Of a stretch of DNA of 64,000 nucleotides, positions 9,109 through 18,624 are shown in pieces; positions within the stretch are counted from its first letter, which is position 1; each line of letters starts with the position of its first letter. The position numbers and the translations under genes were made by a program. Below the pieces are notes generated by a model. It worked only from the letters and a program-made list of their open reading frames with translations. It searched no databases and had not been told where the DNA came from. Source of the DNA: Pseudomonadales bacterium (lineage in GTDB: Bacteria > Pseudomonadota > Gammaproteobacteria > Pseudomonadales > DC-out160); NCBI GenBank assembly GCA_019090455.1, contig JAHRWA010000083.1:1-64000 (forward strand), read 5' to 3'.

Positions 9109-10716
9109 TTACATTCTGAATACACCGAATTTGGTTTCTTCGATTGGGGCATTCAAAGAAGCAGACAAACACATGCCTAATACTTGTCTTGTGTCTGAGG
9201 GGGCAATGATGCCATCGTCCCACAATCTGGCACTGGCGAAGTAGGGGTGGCCTTGTTGCTCGTAGGTGTCGATGATGGGTTGTTTAAACGTCCCTTCATC
9301 TTCAGCGCTCCAGTCAGTACCTTGTTTTTCAAAGGCATCACGTTTGATTTGTGATAGTACGCCCGCCGCTTGTTCTCCACCCATGACGGAGATGCGTGCA
9401 TTGGGCCACATGAACATAAATCTGGGGTCGTAGGCACGGCCGCACATTCCGTAGTTACCCGCGCCAAAACTACCGCCTATTATGATCGTGATTTTGGGCA
9501 CTTTTGCGGTAGCCACAGCGGTGACCATTTTGGCACCGTGTCGTGCGATACCGCCGGCTTCGTATTTTTTACCGACCATAAATCCCATAATATTCTGTAA
9601 GAAGACCAGTGGAATTTTTCGTTGGGCGCAGAGTTCAATAAAATGCGCGCCTTTTTGCGCGGATTCTGAAAATAAAATACCGTTGTTGGCAACGATGCCC
9701 ACTGGGTAGCCATGTATTCTGGCGAATCCGCAAACCAGGGTCGTACCATAGAGTGCTTTAAATTCGTCGAATTCAGATCCATCTACGGTTCGAGCGATAA
9801 CTTCTCGCACGTCAAAAGGGGTTTTTAAATCGGGGGGGACAACGCCGCCCATTTCACTAACATCATAGAGTGGTGGTATCGAGGGTTGATGATCTATGTC
9901 GGGCTTCTTGACTCGGTTTAATCTCGAAACACATCGTCTTGCTAATTGCAGCGCGTGAGGGTCATTTTGTGCGTAGTGATCCGCTACACCTGAAGTACGG
10001 CAATGGACGTCTGCGCCGCCCAGCTCTTCTGCAGTAACCACTTCTCCCGTTGCCGCTTTCACTAGAGGTGGGCCAGCCAAGAAGATGGTGCCTTGTTCTT
10101 TGACGATGATGCTTTCGTCACTCATGGCGGGTACGTACGCTCCGCCCGCAGTACAAGAACCCATGACGACGGCAATTTGAGGAATGCCTTGGGCTGACAT
10201 ATTGGCTTGATTGAAAAAGATTCGACCAAAGTGTTCTTTGTCGGGAAAAACGTCATCTTGTCTGGGTAAGAATGCGCCACCAGAATCCACTAGGTAGACA
10301 CAGGGTAAATTATTTTCTGCAGCAATGGTTTGTGCTCGCAGGTGTTTCTTTACCGTTAGAGGGTAGTAGGTACCGCCCTTTACGGTGGCGTCGTTGGCTA
10401 CCACAATACACTCTTGACCCTGGATTCGGCCTATGCCGGTGATAACGCCGCCAGCGGGTAGATTATCTTCGTAGACTTCATAGGCGGCGAATTGTGAAAA
10501 CTCTAAGAAGGGTGAGCCTTCATCTAACAAGAGTTTGATGCGATCTCGGGGAAGGAGCTTACCTCGGCTTAGGTGGCGTTCTTGGGATTTAACCCCGCCT
10601 CCTTGGGCAATGGTGGCCACTTTGGCTTGAAGGTCTTGCACGAGTGTTTGCATGACTTCTGAGTTGGAGCGGAAGGTTTCGCTATTGGTGTTGATTTGGG
10701 ATTTTATAATCGCCAT
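9109..10716 (-). CDS. liuB: Methylcrotonyl-CoA carboxylase carboxyltransferase beta subunit
   Basis: Carboxyltransferase (535 aa) of the crotonase fold that transfers CO2 from carboxybiotin to 3-methylcrotonyl-CoA. Seen: the N-terminal [15 protein letters not shown] segment, the first oxyanion region [16 protein letters not shown], and the second [20 protein letters not shown], all typical of the MCC beta family. The length matches. An AGGA Shine-Dalgarno precedes the ATG. It is the first enzyme gene after liuR, where liuA would normally sit first. Confidence 0.94.
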   Translation of the reverse strand: MAIIKSQINTNSETFRSNSEVMQTLVQDLQAKVATIAQGGGVKSQERHLSRGKLLPRDRIKLLLDEGSPFLEFSQFAAYEVYEDNLPAGGVITGIGRIQGQECIVVANDATVKGGTYYPLTVKKHLRAQTIAAENNLPCVYLVDSGGAFLPRQDDVFPDKEHFGRIFFNQANMSAQGIPQIAVVMGSCTAGGAYVPAMSDESIIVKEQGTIFLAGPPLVKAATGEVVTAEELGGADVHCRTSGVADHYAQNDPHALQLARRCVSRLNRVKKPDIDHQPSIPPLYDVSEMGGVVPPDLKTPFDVREVIARTVDGSEFDEFKALYGTTLVCGFARIHGYPVGIVANNGILFSESAQKGAHFIELCAQRKIPLVFLQNIMGFMVGKKYEAGGIARHGAKMVTAVATAKVPKITIIIGGSFGAGNYGMCGRAYDPRFMFMWPNARISVMGGEQAAGVLSQIKRDAFEKQGTDWSAEDEGTFKQPIIDTYEQQGHPYFASARLWDDGIIAPSDTRQVLGMCLSASLNAPIEETKFGVFRM

Positions 10717-10766
10717 CTTTGATTCCTAATACCTAACGAGTTTTATTGTATCGAGTGAGACACGCT

Positions 10767-11153
10767 TTAGGTGTCGAATTTGTCCATCGCTAAACGGCAT
10801 CGTTGTTCCGCTTTTTTCAGGTCATTTTTCATTATTTGAATATCATGAAGTTGTTGGTCGAGTGTCTTCTGCTTGTTGGTGATCTTGTCGACCATCGTTT
10901 TCAATTGGACTCTATTGTTGCCTATGGGATTGTAGAGTTCAATGAGACCCCGACTTTCTGCTAGTGAAAATCCAAGCCGTTTCCCGCGCAATATGAGTTT
11001 TAAAAATACCCGATCTTTAGAGAGGTAGATTCGCTTTTGCCCCTCTCGGGTGGGGTGTAGTAGCCCTTGATCTTCATAGAAACGAATAGCTCTTGTGGTG
11101 ATTTCAAATTCTTTAGCGAGTTGGCTTATTGTGTAAGTTGTCGCGTCGCTCAT
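10767..11153 (-). CDS. liuR: MerR-family transcriptional regulator LiuR
   Basis: Regulator (128 aa) of leucine/isovalerate degradation. The N-terminal MerR winged helix reads TYTISQLAKEFEITTRAIRFYEDQGLL, followed by the RIY wing and a C-terminal dimerisation coiled coil (about 80-125). It has no metal-binding cysteine cluster, as expected for LiuR. It heads the operon, 50 bases before liuB, and an 18-bp palindrome lies about 110 bases upstream of its start, which fits autoregulation. An AGGA Shine-Dalgarno precedes the ATG. Confidence 0.9.
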   Translation of the reverse strand: MSDATTYTISQLAKEFEITTRAIRFYEDQGLLHPTREGQKRIYLSKDRVFLKLILRGKRLGFSLAESRGLIELYNPIGNNRVQLKTMVDKITNKQKTLDQQLHDIQIMKNDLKKAEQRCRLAMDKFDT

Positions 11154-11262
11154 GAACGAAGATCCTGTTTGTGAATGTCGGATTAATCAGTTTTTTATTG
11201 GATCTTAAGCTGAAATTTAGAGATGTGAATTTAGGGTGTGGAACAAAGGTAACTTACAGTAA

Positions 11263-11280
11263 GTTTACGTTAACGTAAAC
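11263..11280. promoter_or_regulatory. Probable LiuR operator, 18-bp perfect palindrome
   Basis: GTTTACGTTAACGTAAAC is a perfect dyad. MerR-family LiuR sites in proteobacteria are known as palindromes of this ACGT-rich type, and this one lies directly upstream of liuR. I found no second perfect copy by eye elsewhere in the window. Confidence 0.8.
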
Positions 11281-11544
11281 GTTAATAAAGTGTTTCTATT
11301 AAGATCTTACGGCTGGACCTTGGGTTGAATCCTAACTTGTTCTTTAATAAGTCCTAAATGGAGCTTCATGATCGACTTTTATTGAATTATTCTCGGGTTA
11401 TATAGAATATTTGTTAATTTACGTGAATTGTAAATCTGATTAATTCGGCATTTTGGTGTAAATCCAACAAAGACTGGATAGTTATTGTTATTATTATTGC
11501 CCGATTTTTAGGGTGTGTTGCCAGCAAACCCTTGGGCATCCTAC

Positions 11545-11578
11545 TATTAGTGTTTTTCAGATATTAGTGTTTTTCAGA
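11545..11578. repeat. 17-bp perfect tandem duplication
   Basis: TATTAGTGTTTTTCAGA occurs twice in direct succession, ending 11 bases before the start codon of the following gene. It is inside the leader, so a copy-number change would alter the 5' UTR. Confidence 0.85.
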
Positions 11579-11589
11579 GAGTGTAGTTT

Positions 11590-13041
11590 ATGCGTCCCAG
11601 AACCAAACTGAATTCAGCTGTTTTTACCTCCCTAGTTTACTCCTCAATATTATCGTCACTTTTCTTTTTCTCAAGTAACGCGTTAGCGTCAGTTTTGGAT
11701 GTGGGTGAATGGGACCATGAAGTGGGTTATGAGTGGCGAACGTTCAATGAATCGGGTACGCAGGGACAAGCGAAAAATAGTGTTTCAATGTACTACCAAC
11801 CGGAAGTCTATTGGGAGAGTGAAGAGGGGCTTGACAGTTTTACCTTCCAGCCTTTTTTCCGCTGGGATCAAAACGATTCGGAAAGAACTCATTTTGATAT
11901 TCGCGATGCCTATTGGACTCACGTGGGTGATTGGTGGGAAACCAAAATAGGAATCACCTCAGTCTATTGGGGTAAGACCGAGTTTACGCATTTGGTGGAT
12001 ATTGTGAATCAAAAAGATGCGATTGAGGGTGGCACCGGCGATGCACGATTGGGGCAACCGATGCTGAATGCGTCTTTTGTCTTTGATAAAGGGATACTCG
12101 ATGTATTTGTTTTGGGGGGGTTCAGAGAGACTACCTTCGCAGGTGAAGGTGGACGGTTGAGGACGCCCTTATTGGTCGATAACGCGGACCCTCGATTTGA
12201 TAATCAACTGGTGAGAGGCCTGGATTTTGCGATACGTTGGGAACAGCCCATAGGGGATTATTGGGAAGTGGCTGTGAGTGAATATAATGGTTTAAGTCGT
12301 AGTCCCTCATTGGGGTTTAATTTCGATTTTTTCGATAGCCCGGCATTTTTTCCTCTCTATGAGCAAATAAATCAAATTGGATTTGAAGCTGAATTCATTT
12401 ACGAAGGTTTAATTTGGAAAACAGAAGGCGTTTCCGTTTCTGGTCAAGTGGGGGGTCGATGGGAGGCTATTTCCACCGGGGTGGAATATACGTTCGGGAA
12501 TCTATTTGGTACCGGTCACGACATTACCTCGATCGTGGAGTATGTCTACGATAGCCGAGCCGCAGATGCACCTCATTTTTTGGAGAGGGATATTGCAGTG
12601 GGCCTGAGATGGGCAGCGAATGACGAGCAAGATACCAGTGCATTGTTAGGTGTGTTTTATGATCCGGACACAAAGGAGAAAGTGGCTGTGCTTGAAGCGA
12701 GTCGTCGAATAGGGGAGTCCTGGACAATAAAGCTATCGTCGACTTTCGTTGTGGTAGAAGGTGAGCAAGTTATTGACGATAATCTGAATGATGCCTTTAA
12801 TAGCTTGTTGGCCAACCCTATGTTTGTCGGTGCGGAAATAACGGAAGAGGCGAGATTGTTTCTTGCCAGTTTGTTCTTTGACTATACCCCGGCAGAGTTG
12901 GTTAATATATTTAACGGTGCCCTCAATGATCAGCTATTAGGAACCTTGCAATCCTTGCAAGCCATTTCTGATTTCGATTCTAAATTAAGTTTCCTTGATA
13001 ACGATGATTTCGTTCAGGTGGAGCTCGTTCATTACTTTTAG
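11590..13041 (+). CDS. Outer-membrane beta-barrel protein of unknown function
   Basis: A 483-aa protein with a clear signal peptide (basic N-terminus, hydrophobic 11-28, cleavage likely after A-L-A at about 33). The rest is rich in alternating aromatic strands (for example WETKIGITSVYWGKTEF), and it ends in VELVHYF, a C-terminal phenylalanine motif typical of BamA-inserted barrels. An inserted segment with two predicted helices (about 395-460) precedes the last strand. I do not recognise a substrate. It is followed 166 bases later by a hybrid histidine kinase and preceded by the liu operon, so hydrophobic-substrate uptake is possible but speculative. Confidence 0.8.
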   Translation: MRPRTKLNSAVFTSLVYSSILSSLFFFSSNALASVLDVGEWDHEVGYEWRTFNESGTQGQAKNSVSMYYQPEVYWESEEGLDSFTFQPFFRWDQNDSERTHFDIRDAYWTHVGDWWETKIGITSVYWGKTEFTHLVDIVNQKDAIEGGTGDARLGQPMLNASFVFDKGILDVFVLGGFRETTFAGEGGRLRTPLLVDNADPRFDNQLVRGLDFAIRWEQPIGDYWEVAVSEYNGLSRSPSLGFNFDFFDSPAFFPLYEQINQIGFEAEFIYEGLIWKTEGVSVSGQVGGRWEAISTGVEYTFGNLFGTGHDITSIVEYVYDSRAADAPHFLERDIAVGLRWAANDEQDTSALLGVFYDPDTKEKVAVLEASRRIGESWTIKLSSTFVVVEGEQVIDDNLNDAFNSLLANPMFVGAEITEEARLFLASLFFDYTPAELVNIFNGALNDQLLGTLQSLQAISDFDSKLSFLDNDDFVQVELVHYF

Positions 13042-13207
13042 CTTATTCCCTTTGGTACATCTCCTTGAGGACAAGGGTTGTCTGATTTAGTCATTGTTGA
13101 ATAGGCCTTTGTTTTTTTCTAAGAAAGGTCTTCTTCGGCAGTCTTTTGATCTATTTACTACACTTTTGAAAGTGGTTCGACATTTCTTAAGTAGTAGAAG
13201 TAGAAAT

Positions 13208-15475
13208 ATGACAGAAGAGAGTATTCTAAAGCTTCAACGTGACCGAAAAATACTGCGACGTATTGACTCCGAGCTATCTCAAGAGAGCTTACCTAGTGTA
13301 GTTGGCTATTTTCTGGTTTTTGCCTTGCTGGTCTTTCCTGGCGATTTACATCTCGATTTTCCTAAATTGACTATTATAGCGGGTGCGATACTCATGCTGT
13401 TGGGGGTCGCGCGTTTAGTCATGGTTTTACGGTTTGAGCAAGAATACGCGAAAGGGCCGGCTCGATGGCGGAAAGAGTTTTTTACTATTTTATATGTCAG
13501 CGTTGCGATGTGGAGTGTGCTTCAGGTAGCGCTTATTTTGCACTATGGCATGAGCGTTAATACCTACGTTATCTTGATGTTTACCGTCTGTTTGTGTGGC
13601 GTTGCGAATGCAAATTCTAAAGCCTATGTACGTGCAAATAAGATCAATATGTCCATGACACTATTACCTGCGGTGGTTGCTTTTGCTCTATTGGATACAG
13701 TGTATTCTTATTTATTTAGTGGGCTGCTTATTTTCTATTTTATGATGCTCTGGATGCAAAGTGCCTACTTACACCGACAATTTTGGGAAGGAGAATTTAA
13801 ATATCATAAATTAAAGCTCAGAAATCGGGATATGGAGGTGGCCATGACTCATGCCAAACAAGCTAGAGATGTGAAGATTGAGTTCATCAATAACTTGACC
13901 CATGAAATTCGTACACCTATGAATAGCGTTTTGGGTATGCTGTCCTTGTTGGGGGATACGGAGCTAAAGGATAATCAGAAAGAGTTTCAAACCGTCGCCA
14001 CTCATGCTGGCGAATCATTATTGCGTTTGATAGATGATATCTTGGATTTTTCAGCTATTTCGTCGGGTAAGCTTTTATTAGATTCAAACGTGATTAATTT
14101 ACGTAAGTGCATCGATGAAACATTAGAAACACTGAGCCCTGTTGCTCATGCTAAAGGTGTCGAGCTAAGTTGTGTGTACGATAAAGGTATTCCTGCAAGA
14201 GTGCGTGGTGATGGTCTTCGAATTGGTCAAATCATCCAAAACCTAGTCAATAATGCCATTAAATTCAGTCAAAGTGGGGAGGTTATCGTAGAGATCCACC
14301 TGAAAACCATTGGCCAGTCAGATGGCATGTTGCGAGTGCATGTGAGTGATCGAGGTGTAGGTGTAGCGGAGGATATGAAAAATAAAATTTTTGATGTTTT
14401 TTCCGTAGCGGATAGTTCGAGTACTCGTAGTGAAGCAGGAACGGGTCTTGGACTTGCCATTAGCCGAGGTTTAGTCGATTGCATGAATGGAGAAATCGGG
14501 TTGATTAGTCGTGAAGGTGAAGGCAGTACTTTCTGGTTTACAATTCCATTAAGGCTGTCCTCCCAGCAAGCCCAATATTTCCCTTCTCATCGAATATTGG
14601 TGGGGAAGAAGGTTCTTATTGTGGATGCGCCTAGCGGAATGGTTCGGAGTTTGTCGAATGAACTAGAATCGTGGGAAGTGGAGGTTGAATCAATAGAAGG
14701 TTATGACAAAGCATTACAGGTTTTACGCAGTACAGCGAGAGAGGGCTGTGGGTATGATTTGGTAATACTCAATATGGGCTTGCAATACGTGGGTAGTTTT
14801 AAATTGTCGAGAATCATTGCAGAAGATCCGTTGTTAAAAGAGACGAGACAACTTATCTTGAGCACCTTGATTCAGCGTGGTAGCACGGGTGCGTCGCACC
14901 ACGCTGGCAAAGTTGGTAGTGTCTTGTTTGTTACCAAACCCTCGACACAAAGCAGCCTCTATTTAGCATTGGTTTCGCTATTCGGTATTGAGCATAATTC
15001 TAAAAGCAGTGTAAAAGCACGAGATAAAAAGAGAGAAACAAACCCTTATAAAATTTTATTGGTGGAGGACAATAAGGTAAACCAAATGGTGGCAAAAGGT
15101 ATGCTGACTCGTCTTGGGTTTGGTGTCAAAGTCGTTAATAATGGTAAAGAGGCATTGGGTATTATTGAGGATAAGGTATTTGATCTTATACTAATGGATT
15201 GTCATATGCCGGAGCTTGATGGTTATGATGCGACTCATGAAATTAGATCACGAGAAACCCAAACGGGGAAACACATTCCCATAGTGGCGATGACCGCCAA
15301 TGCAATGGACGGTGAAGAGGCGCGTTGCTTGGCTGCAGGAATGGATGACTATCTATCTAAGCCCGTCAATGTTGATGAATTGGAGTCCAAACTCCGCTTA
15401 TGGCTAGGGCAACGTAACTCTCGTGACGGCATTATCTTAACGGGCACTGGCGATTCTAATCCGTTGATTCATTAG
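13208..15475 (+). CDS. Membrane hybrid sensor histidine kinase with one active and one degenerate receiver
   Basis: Inner-membrane sensor kinase. Five to six hydrophobic segments lie in the first ~190 residues, then a short coiled coil, HisKA with the phospho-accepting histidine at about 232 (NLTHEIRTPMN), and an HATPase_c domain with N (NNAIKFS), G1 (DRGVGV) and G2 (GTGLGLAIS) boxes. A first receiver-like domain has Asn at about 522 where the phospho-Asp should be, and an intact C-terminal receiver has the predicted phospho-Asp at about 664 (LILMDCHMP) and KP at the end. There is no HPt domain. I chose ATG at 13208; an upstream TTG at 13094 is possible but adds an unlikely leader. The signal and output partner are unknown. 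Confidence 0.88.
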   Translation: MTEESILKLQRDRKILRRIDSELSQESLPSVVGYFLVFALLVFPGDLHLDFPKLTIIAGAILMLLGVARLVMVLRFEQEYAKGPARWRKEFFTILYVSVAMWSVLQVALILHYGMSVNTYVILMFTVCLCGVANANSKAYVRANKINMSMTLLPAVVAFALLDTVYSYLFSGLLIFYFMMLWMQSAYLHRQFWEGEFKYHKLKLRNRDMEVAMTHAKQARDVKIEFINNLTHEIRTPMNSVLGMLSLLGDTELKDNQKEFQTVATHAGESLLRLIDDILDFSAISSGKLLLDSNVINLRKCIDETLETLSPVAHAKGVELSCVYDKGIPARVRGDGLRIGQIIQNLVNNAIKFSQSGEVIVEIHLKTIGQSDGMLRVHVSDRGVGVAEDMKNKIFDVFSVADSSSTRSEAGTGLGLAISRGLVDCMNGEIGLISREGEGSTFWFTIPLRLSSQQAQYFPSHRILVGKKVLIVDAPSGMVRSLSNELESWEVEVESIEGYDKALQVLRSTAREGCGYDLVILNMGLQYVGSFKLSRIIAEDPLLKETRQLILSTLIQRGSTGASHHAGKVGSVLFVTKPSTQSSLYLALVSLFGIEHNSKSSVKARDKKRETNPYKILLVEDNKVNQMVAKGMLTRLGFGVKVVNNGKEALGIIEDKVFDLILMDCHMPELDGYDATHEIRSRETQTGKHIPIVAMTANAMDGEEARCLAAGMDDYLSKPVNVDELESKLRLWLGQRNSRDGIILTGTGDSNPLIH

Positions 15476-15613
15476 TTTACAGATACATTGATCTACAGCG
15501 TCATTAAGTTACAAATATCATAATCCGTAAATACCTCTATCTTTTAAAGCATCTGCTCGCAGGACTGGATACAATTCAATTTCTATTTGATATGTGTTGC
15601 TGGTGCGTGAAAT

Positions 15614-16294
15614 ATGAATAATCCAAATGAGCGGGTTGCTTTGATTGCTGGAGCCACAGGTTTAGTAGGGAGGCACTGCCTTCAGTCGTTGTTAGATAAT
15701 CCGTTGTATGGGAAAGTCATTGCCTTGACTCGACAACCGTTTACGTTTTCACACTCTAAATTAGAGTGCAGAATTGTTGATTTCGACCAGTTAGCGGCTC
15801 AGACCGGCCCTCTTTCGTGTGACGATGTGTTTTGTTGTCTGGGTACAACGATTAAAGTGGCGGGCAGTCAAGCTAACTTTCGGAAAGTCGATTTTGAATA
15901 TTGTTTAGAGCTTGCGAAATTAGGAGAACGTTCTGGGGCAGAACATTTTCTACTGGTATCGGCTATCGGTGCTCGTGCAAAATCCAGCATTTTTTATAGT
16001 CGAGTGAAGGGTGAGTTGGAACAATCCATTGAATTATTGCAATTTGATCGGTTTTCGATTTTTCAGCCTTCATTGTTAGCGGGAAAACGTGAAAAGTCTC
16101 GAAGAGCAGAAGTGCTGGGACTCAATATAACCAAGAAATTGTCGTCGGTTTTGATAGGCTCTTTGTCCGACTATTCAGTAATTGCGGCGAAAGATTTGGG
16201 GCAGGCAATGGTTGCAGTGGCGCAAGCGTATAGCGTTAATATGGATTCGGGGATTCAGCGATTGAAGTATCGTAGTATCATGGAATATTTGTAA
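15614..16294 (+). CDS. NAD(P)-binding atypical SDR, TIP30/HTATIP2-like
   Basis: Rossmann-fold protein (226 aa). The N-terminal ALIAGATGLVGRHCL motif binds the dinucleotide, FCCLGTTIKVAGS is the typical HTATIP2-like segment, and VSAIGARAKSSIFYSRVKGELE carries the YxxxK pair. Such proteins are usually annotated as NAD-dependent epimerase/oxidoreductase; the physiological reaction is unknown. It stands alone, 138 bases after the kinase gene and in the same direction as rraA. Confidence 0.8.
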   Translation: MNNPNERVALIAGATGLVGRHCLQSLLDNPLYGKVIALTRQPFTFSHSKLECRIVDFDQLAAQTGPLSCDDVFCCLGTTIKVAGSQANFRKVDFEYCLELAKLGERSGAEHFLLVSAIGARAKSSIFYSRVKGELEQSIELLQFDRFSIFQPSLLAGKREKSRRAEVLGLNITKKLSSVLIGSLSDYSVIAAKDLGQAMVAVAQAYSVNMDSGIQRLKYRSIMEYL

Positions 16295-16377
16295 CAGCTA
16301 GCGTTCTAGTATTCCAAATTGTCAGTTATAAGTTTTGGATATCGAATTATTGTTATTAATAAGTGAAGGAGAATAGA

Positions 16378-16872
16378 GTGAATTTCGTAACCCCAGATTT
16401 ATGTGATGAAAACCCTGAGCTAGTCCGTATTGTTGAGCCCATGTTTAATAATTATGGCGGTAAGCGTTGTTTCGGTGGTGAGATCGTCACAGTAAAATGC
16501 CATGAAGATAATTCTATTGTGAAAGAGAACGTAGCGAAACCTGGGAAGGGTAAAGTCATGGTGGTGGACGGCGGTGGCTCAAAGCGTTGCGCTCTGCTGG
16601 GTGATATGTTGGCGGCGAAAGCGGCTGAAAACAATTGGGAAGGTATTATTATATACGGATGTATTCGTGATATTGATGAAATCAATGAAACGGATTTAGG
16701 TGTCCAGGCGTTGGCAACGATTCCTCTTAAAAGTCATCGGCAGGGTCGAGGTGATTTAAATGTAGAAGTGAGTTTTGGTGGTGTTACCTTTACACCGGGT
16801 GAATATGTCTATGCAGATAACAACGGAGTGATTGTGTCGAGTTCTGCGCTTAAAATAAAAAAAGCGCCTTAG
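16378..16872 (+). CDS. rraA: Ribonuclease E activity regulator RraA
   Basis: RraA (164 aa) binds RNase E and inhibits it, globally altering mRNA decay. The protein aligns by eye along its length with the E. coli protein: [40 protein letters not shown], and [19 protein letters not shown] near the end. GTG at 16378 is preferred because AAGGAG lies 7 bases before it and it gives the usual length; an in-frame GTG at 16363 would overlap that Shine-Dalgarno. The stop codon lies inside the loop of the terminator hairpin. Confidence 0.93.
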   Translation: MNFVTPDLCDENPELVRIVEPMFNNYGGKRCFGGEIVTVKCHEDNSIVKENVAKPGKGKVMVVDGGGSKRCALLGDMLAAKAAENNWEGIIIYGCIRDIDEINETDLGVQALATIPLKSHRQGRGDLNVEVSFGGVTFTPGEYVYADNNGVIVSSSALKIKKAP

Positions 16873-16884
16873 AGCGCTTTTTTT
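16857..16884 (+). terminator. Rho-independent terminator of rraA
   Basis: A perfect 11-bp stem AAAAAAAGCGC/GCGCTTTTTTT with a 6-nt loop, followed by more Ts. The A and T runs make it usable from both directions, for rraA and the convergent mdh. The last rraA codons and stop form the left arm and loop. Confidence 0.9.
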
Positions 16885-16929
16885 ATTTTTCTTCTCTTTT
16901 ACTACTTATCTTTCTAGCGTCGATCCAGA

Positions 16930-17919
16930 TTAAGGTAGTAAGTGCGCAACGGCATCACGCTCCTCTTGTAGTTCTTTTTCTGAAGCTTTCATTTTTTCTA
17001 CGCTGTATGCATTAGGCTTTAATCCTTGAACAATAGACCAGTCCCCATCTTTACAGGTACAAGGGAAGGAATAGATTAGGCCTTTTTCAATGCCATAGCT
17101 TCCGTCGCTATAAACACCCATGCTAGCCCAGTCACCGTCGCTAGTGCCTAGAGCCCAAGTACGCATGTGAGCGATAGCCGCATTTGCAGCGGAGGCCGCA
17201 GATGAGGCGCCTCGTGCTTTGATTATCGCTGCTCCACGTTGTTGCACATCAGGAATAAAAGTCTCTTTGTACCAAGCTTCGTCGACAAGGCCTTCCGCAT
17301 CGGCGCCATCAACTACTGCGTTATAAATATCAGGGAACTGAGTGGAGGAGTGATTGCCCCAGATCGTCATTTTCTGAATGTCGTTAATCGTTTTGCCTGT
17401 TTTGTCTGCGAGTTGTGACAATGCACGATTGTGGTCTAGTCGAGTCATCGCAGTGAATTGACGAGGGTTAATCTTAGGTGCATTTCGCTGCGCGATAAGA
17501 GAGTTGGTGTTGGCTGGGTTGCCTACCACTAACACTTTAATGTTGGGGTTAGCCGAATTGTTTATTGCTTTGCCTTGTACTGAGAAAATGGCGGCATTAG
17601 CTTCTAATAAATCCTTACGCTCCATTCCTGGCCCTCGGGGGCGAGCTCCTACTAATAGGGCGTAATCGGTATCTTGGAAGGCTAGATTGGGATCGTCAGT
17701 GGTGATGATCTTTTGAAGTAAGGGGAATGCGCAATCATCTAATTCCATCGCGACTCCTTTTAATGCATCAAGAGCTGGTGTGATTTCAAGGCACTGTAAT
17801 ATCACTGGTTGGTCAGGCCCTAGCATTTCGCCGGAAGCAATTCTGAATAAAAGAGAATAACTAATTTGGCCAGCGGCACCAGTGACTGTAACTCTTACTG
17901 CAGGTTTGATATTGGACAT
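16930..17919 (-). CDS. mdh: Malate dehydrogenase
   Basis: NAD-dependent malate dehydrogenase (329 aa) of the cytosolic/type 2 family. It interconverts malate and oxaloacetate in the TCA cycle. Seen: dinucleotide motif [20 protein letters not shown] at the N-terminus, the mobile loop with [15 protein letters not shown] (substrate arginines), [18 protein letters not shown], and [12 protein letters not shown] containing the catalytic histidine. It is a single gene, convergent to rraA. Confidence 0.96.
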   Translation of the reverse strand: MSNIKPAVRVTVTGAAGQISYSLLFRIASGEMLGPDQPVILQCLEITPALDALKGVAMELDDCAFPLLQKIITTDDPNLAFQDTDYALLVGARPRGPGMERKDLLEANAAIFSVQGKAINNSANPNIKVLVVGNPANTNSLIAQRNAPKINPRQFTAMTRLDHNRALSQLADKTGKTINDIQKMTIWGNHSSTQFPDIYNAVVDGADAEGLVDEAWYKETFIPDVQQRGAAIIKARGASSAASAANAAIAHMRTWALGTSDGDWASMGVYSDGSYGIEKGLIYSFPCTCKDGDWSIVQGLKPNAYSVEKMKASEKELQEERDAVAHLLP

Positions 17920-18624
17920 GTGTACGATCTCCTATTCTTTACGCTGTACTCGCGTTTTTGACGTTGACTTCCTACAGCTGAAAAATGAAATCTTATCGAT
18001 TTAGTGCCAGCTGAAGCGGGTGGGATTGTATTCGTCTCGCCGAACAAATGCCACCTCTGGTGCGACTTAAAACCCAAGCATAGGAGCAATTTGGAAATCA
18101 GAGTAGAGAAATTGGAAGGAATATCTGGGCAGGGTCGTATTCGAGAAATAGTGATCCTCTAAAACGGGTCGGGATCGGTGATGAATAACGGACAATATAC
18201 GGGTGCTTTTTGATCCGAAGCCGGTAGATCGCCAGTCAAATACGGTAAAGCTCAAGTACAAAATATCGAGGTTTAGCTATTTATAAGGAATAACGCAGGT
18301 GATAATCATAAATAAAGTGAATTAGGGTGTCCAAAATAGTCTACATATATAGGGTATTTCTTGCTGATGATTTTAAGATGCTGCTATTTATGCACAGATG
18401 AATAGAATTGGTAAAAAATAGGGCTATTTCTCGGGTTTAAGCGTGATTTATTTTTTAGTAAATATAAGATATTGATTTTATTGAGTTTAACTTTTGGTTA
18501 GAACCTCGCCGATTTGTTGGCAGGCCACGCGGTTGCTTGCGTAGAGGGTCTTTCCCCGGGATTATCCCCAAAGTTATCCACAAGCTTTGTGGAAAAAAAC
18601 GAGTTCTGAATGACAATTCGCCCG
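17920..18624. other. 705-base noncoding region with DnaA-box cluster
   Basis: There is no credible gene: two overlapping 64-codon minus-strand frames lack a ribosome binding site and coding character. The right part is AT-rich (about 18340-18500) and is followed by the DnaA-box cluster at 18562-18596. The left part must hold the mdh promoter. Confidence 0.6.
18562..18596. promoter_or_regulatory. Cluster of DnaA-box-like sites
   Basis: TTATCCCCA (18562-18570, one mismatch), TTATCCACA (18574-18582, perfect consensus) and the opposite-strand TGTGGAAAA (18588-18596, one mismatch). The last two form a 7-bp inverted repeat, TCCACAA/TTGTGGA. An AT-rich stretch lies just upstream. It could be an origin-like, DnaA-titrating or DnaA-regulated site; the gene context is not that of a typical gammaproteobacterial oriC. 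Confidence 0.55.

Larger units (their letters stand above)
11154..11589. other. Intergenic region between liuR and the outer-membrane protein gene
   Basis: This 436-base divergent spacer holds the LiuR-type palindrome (11263-11280) and a 17-bp perfect tandem duplication (11545-11578). I see no gene or RNA in the rest. It must contain promoters for both flanking genes. Confidence 0.6.

Noticed and set aside
17895-18261. Two overlapping 64-codon minus-strand frames upstream of mdh
   Set aside because: No Shine-Dalgarno, mutual overlap, overlap with the mdh start, and no recognisable protein character.
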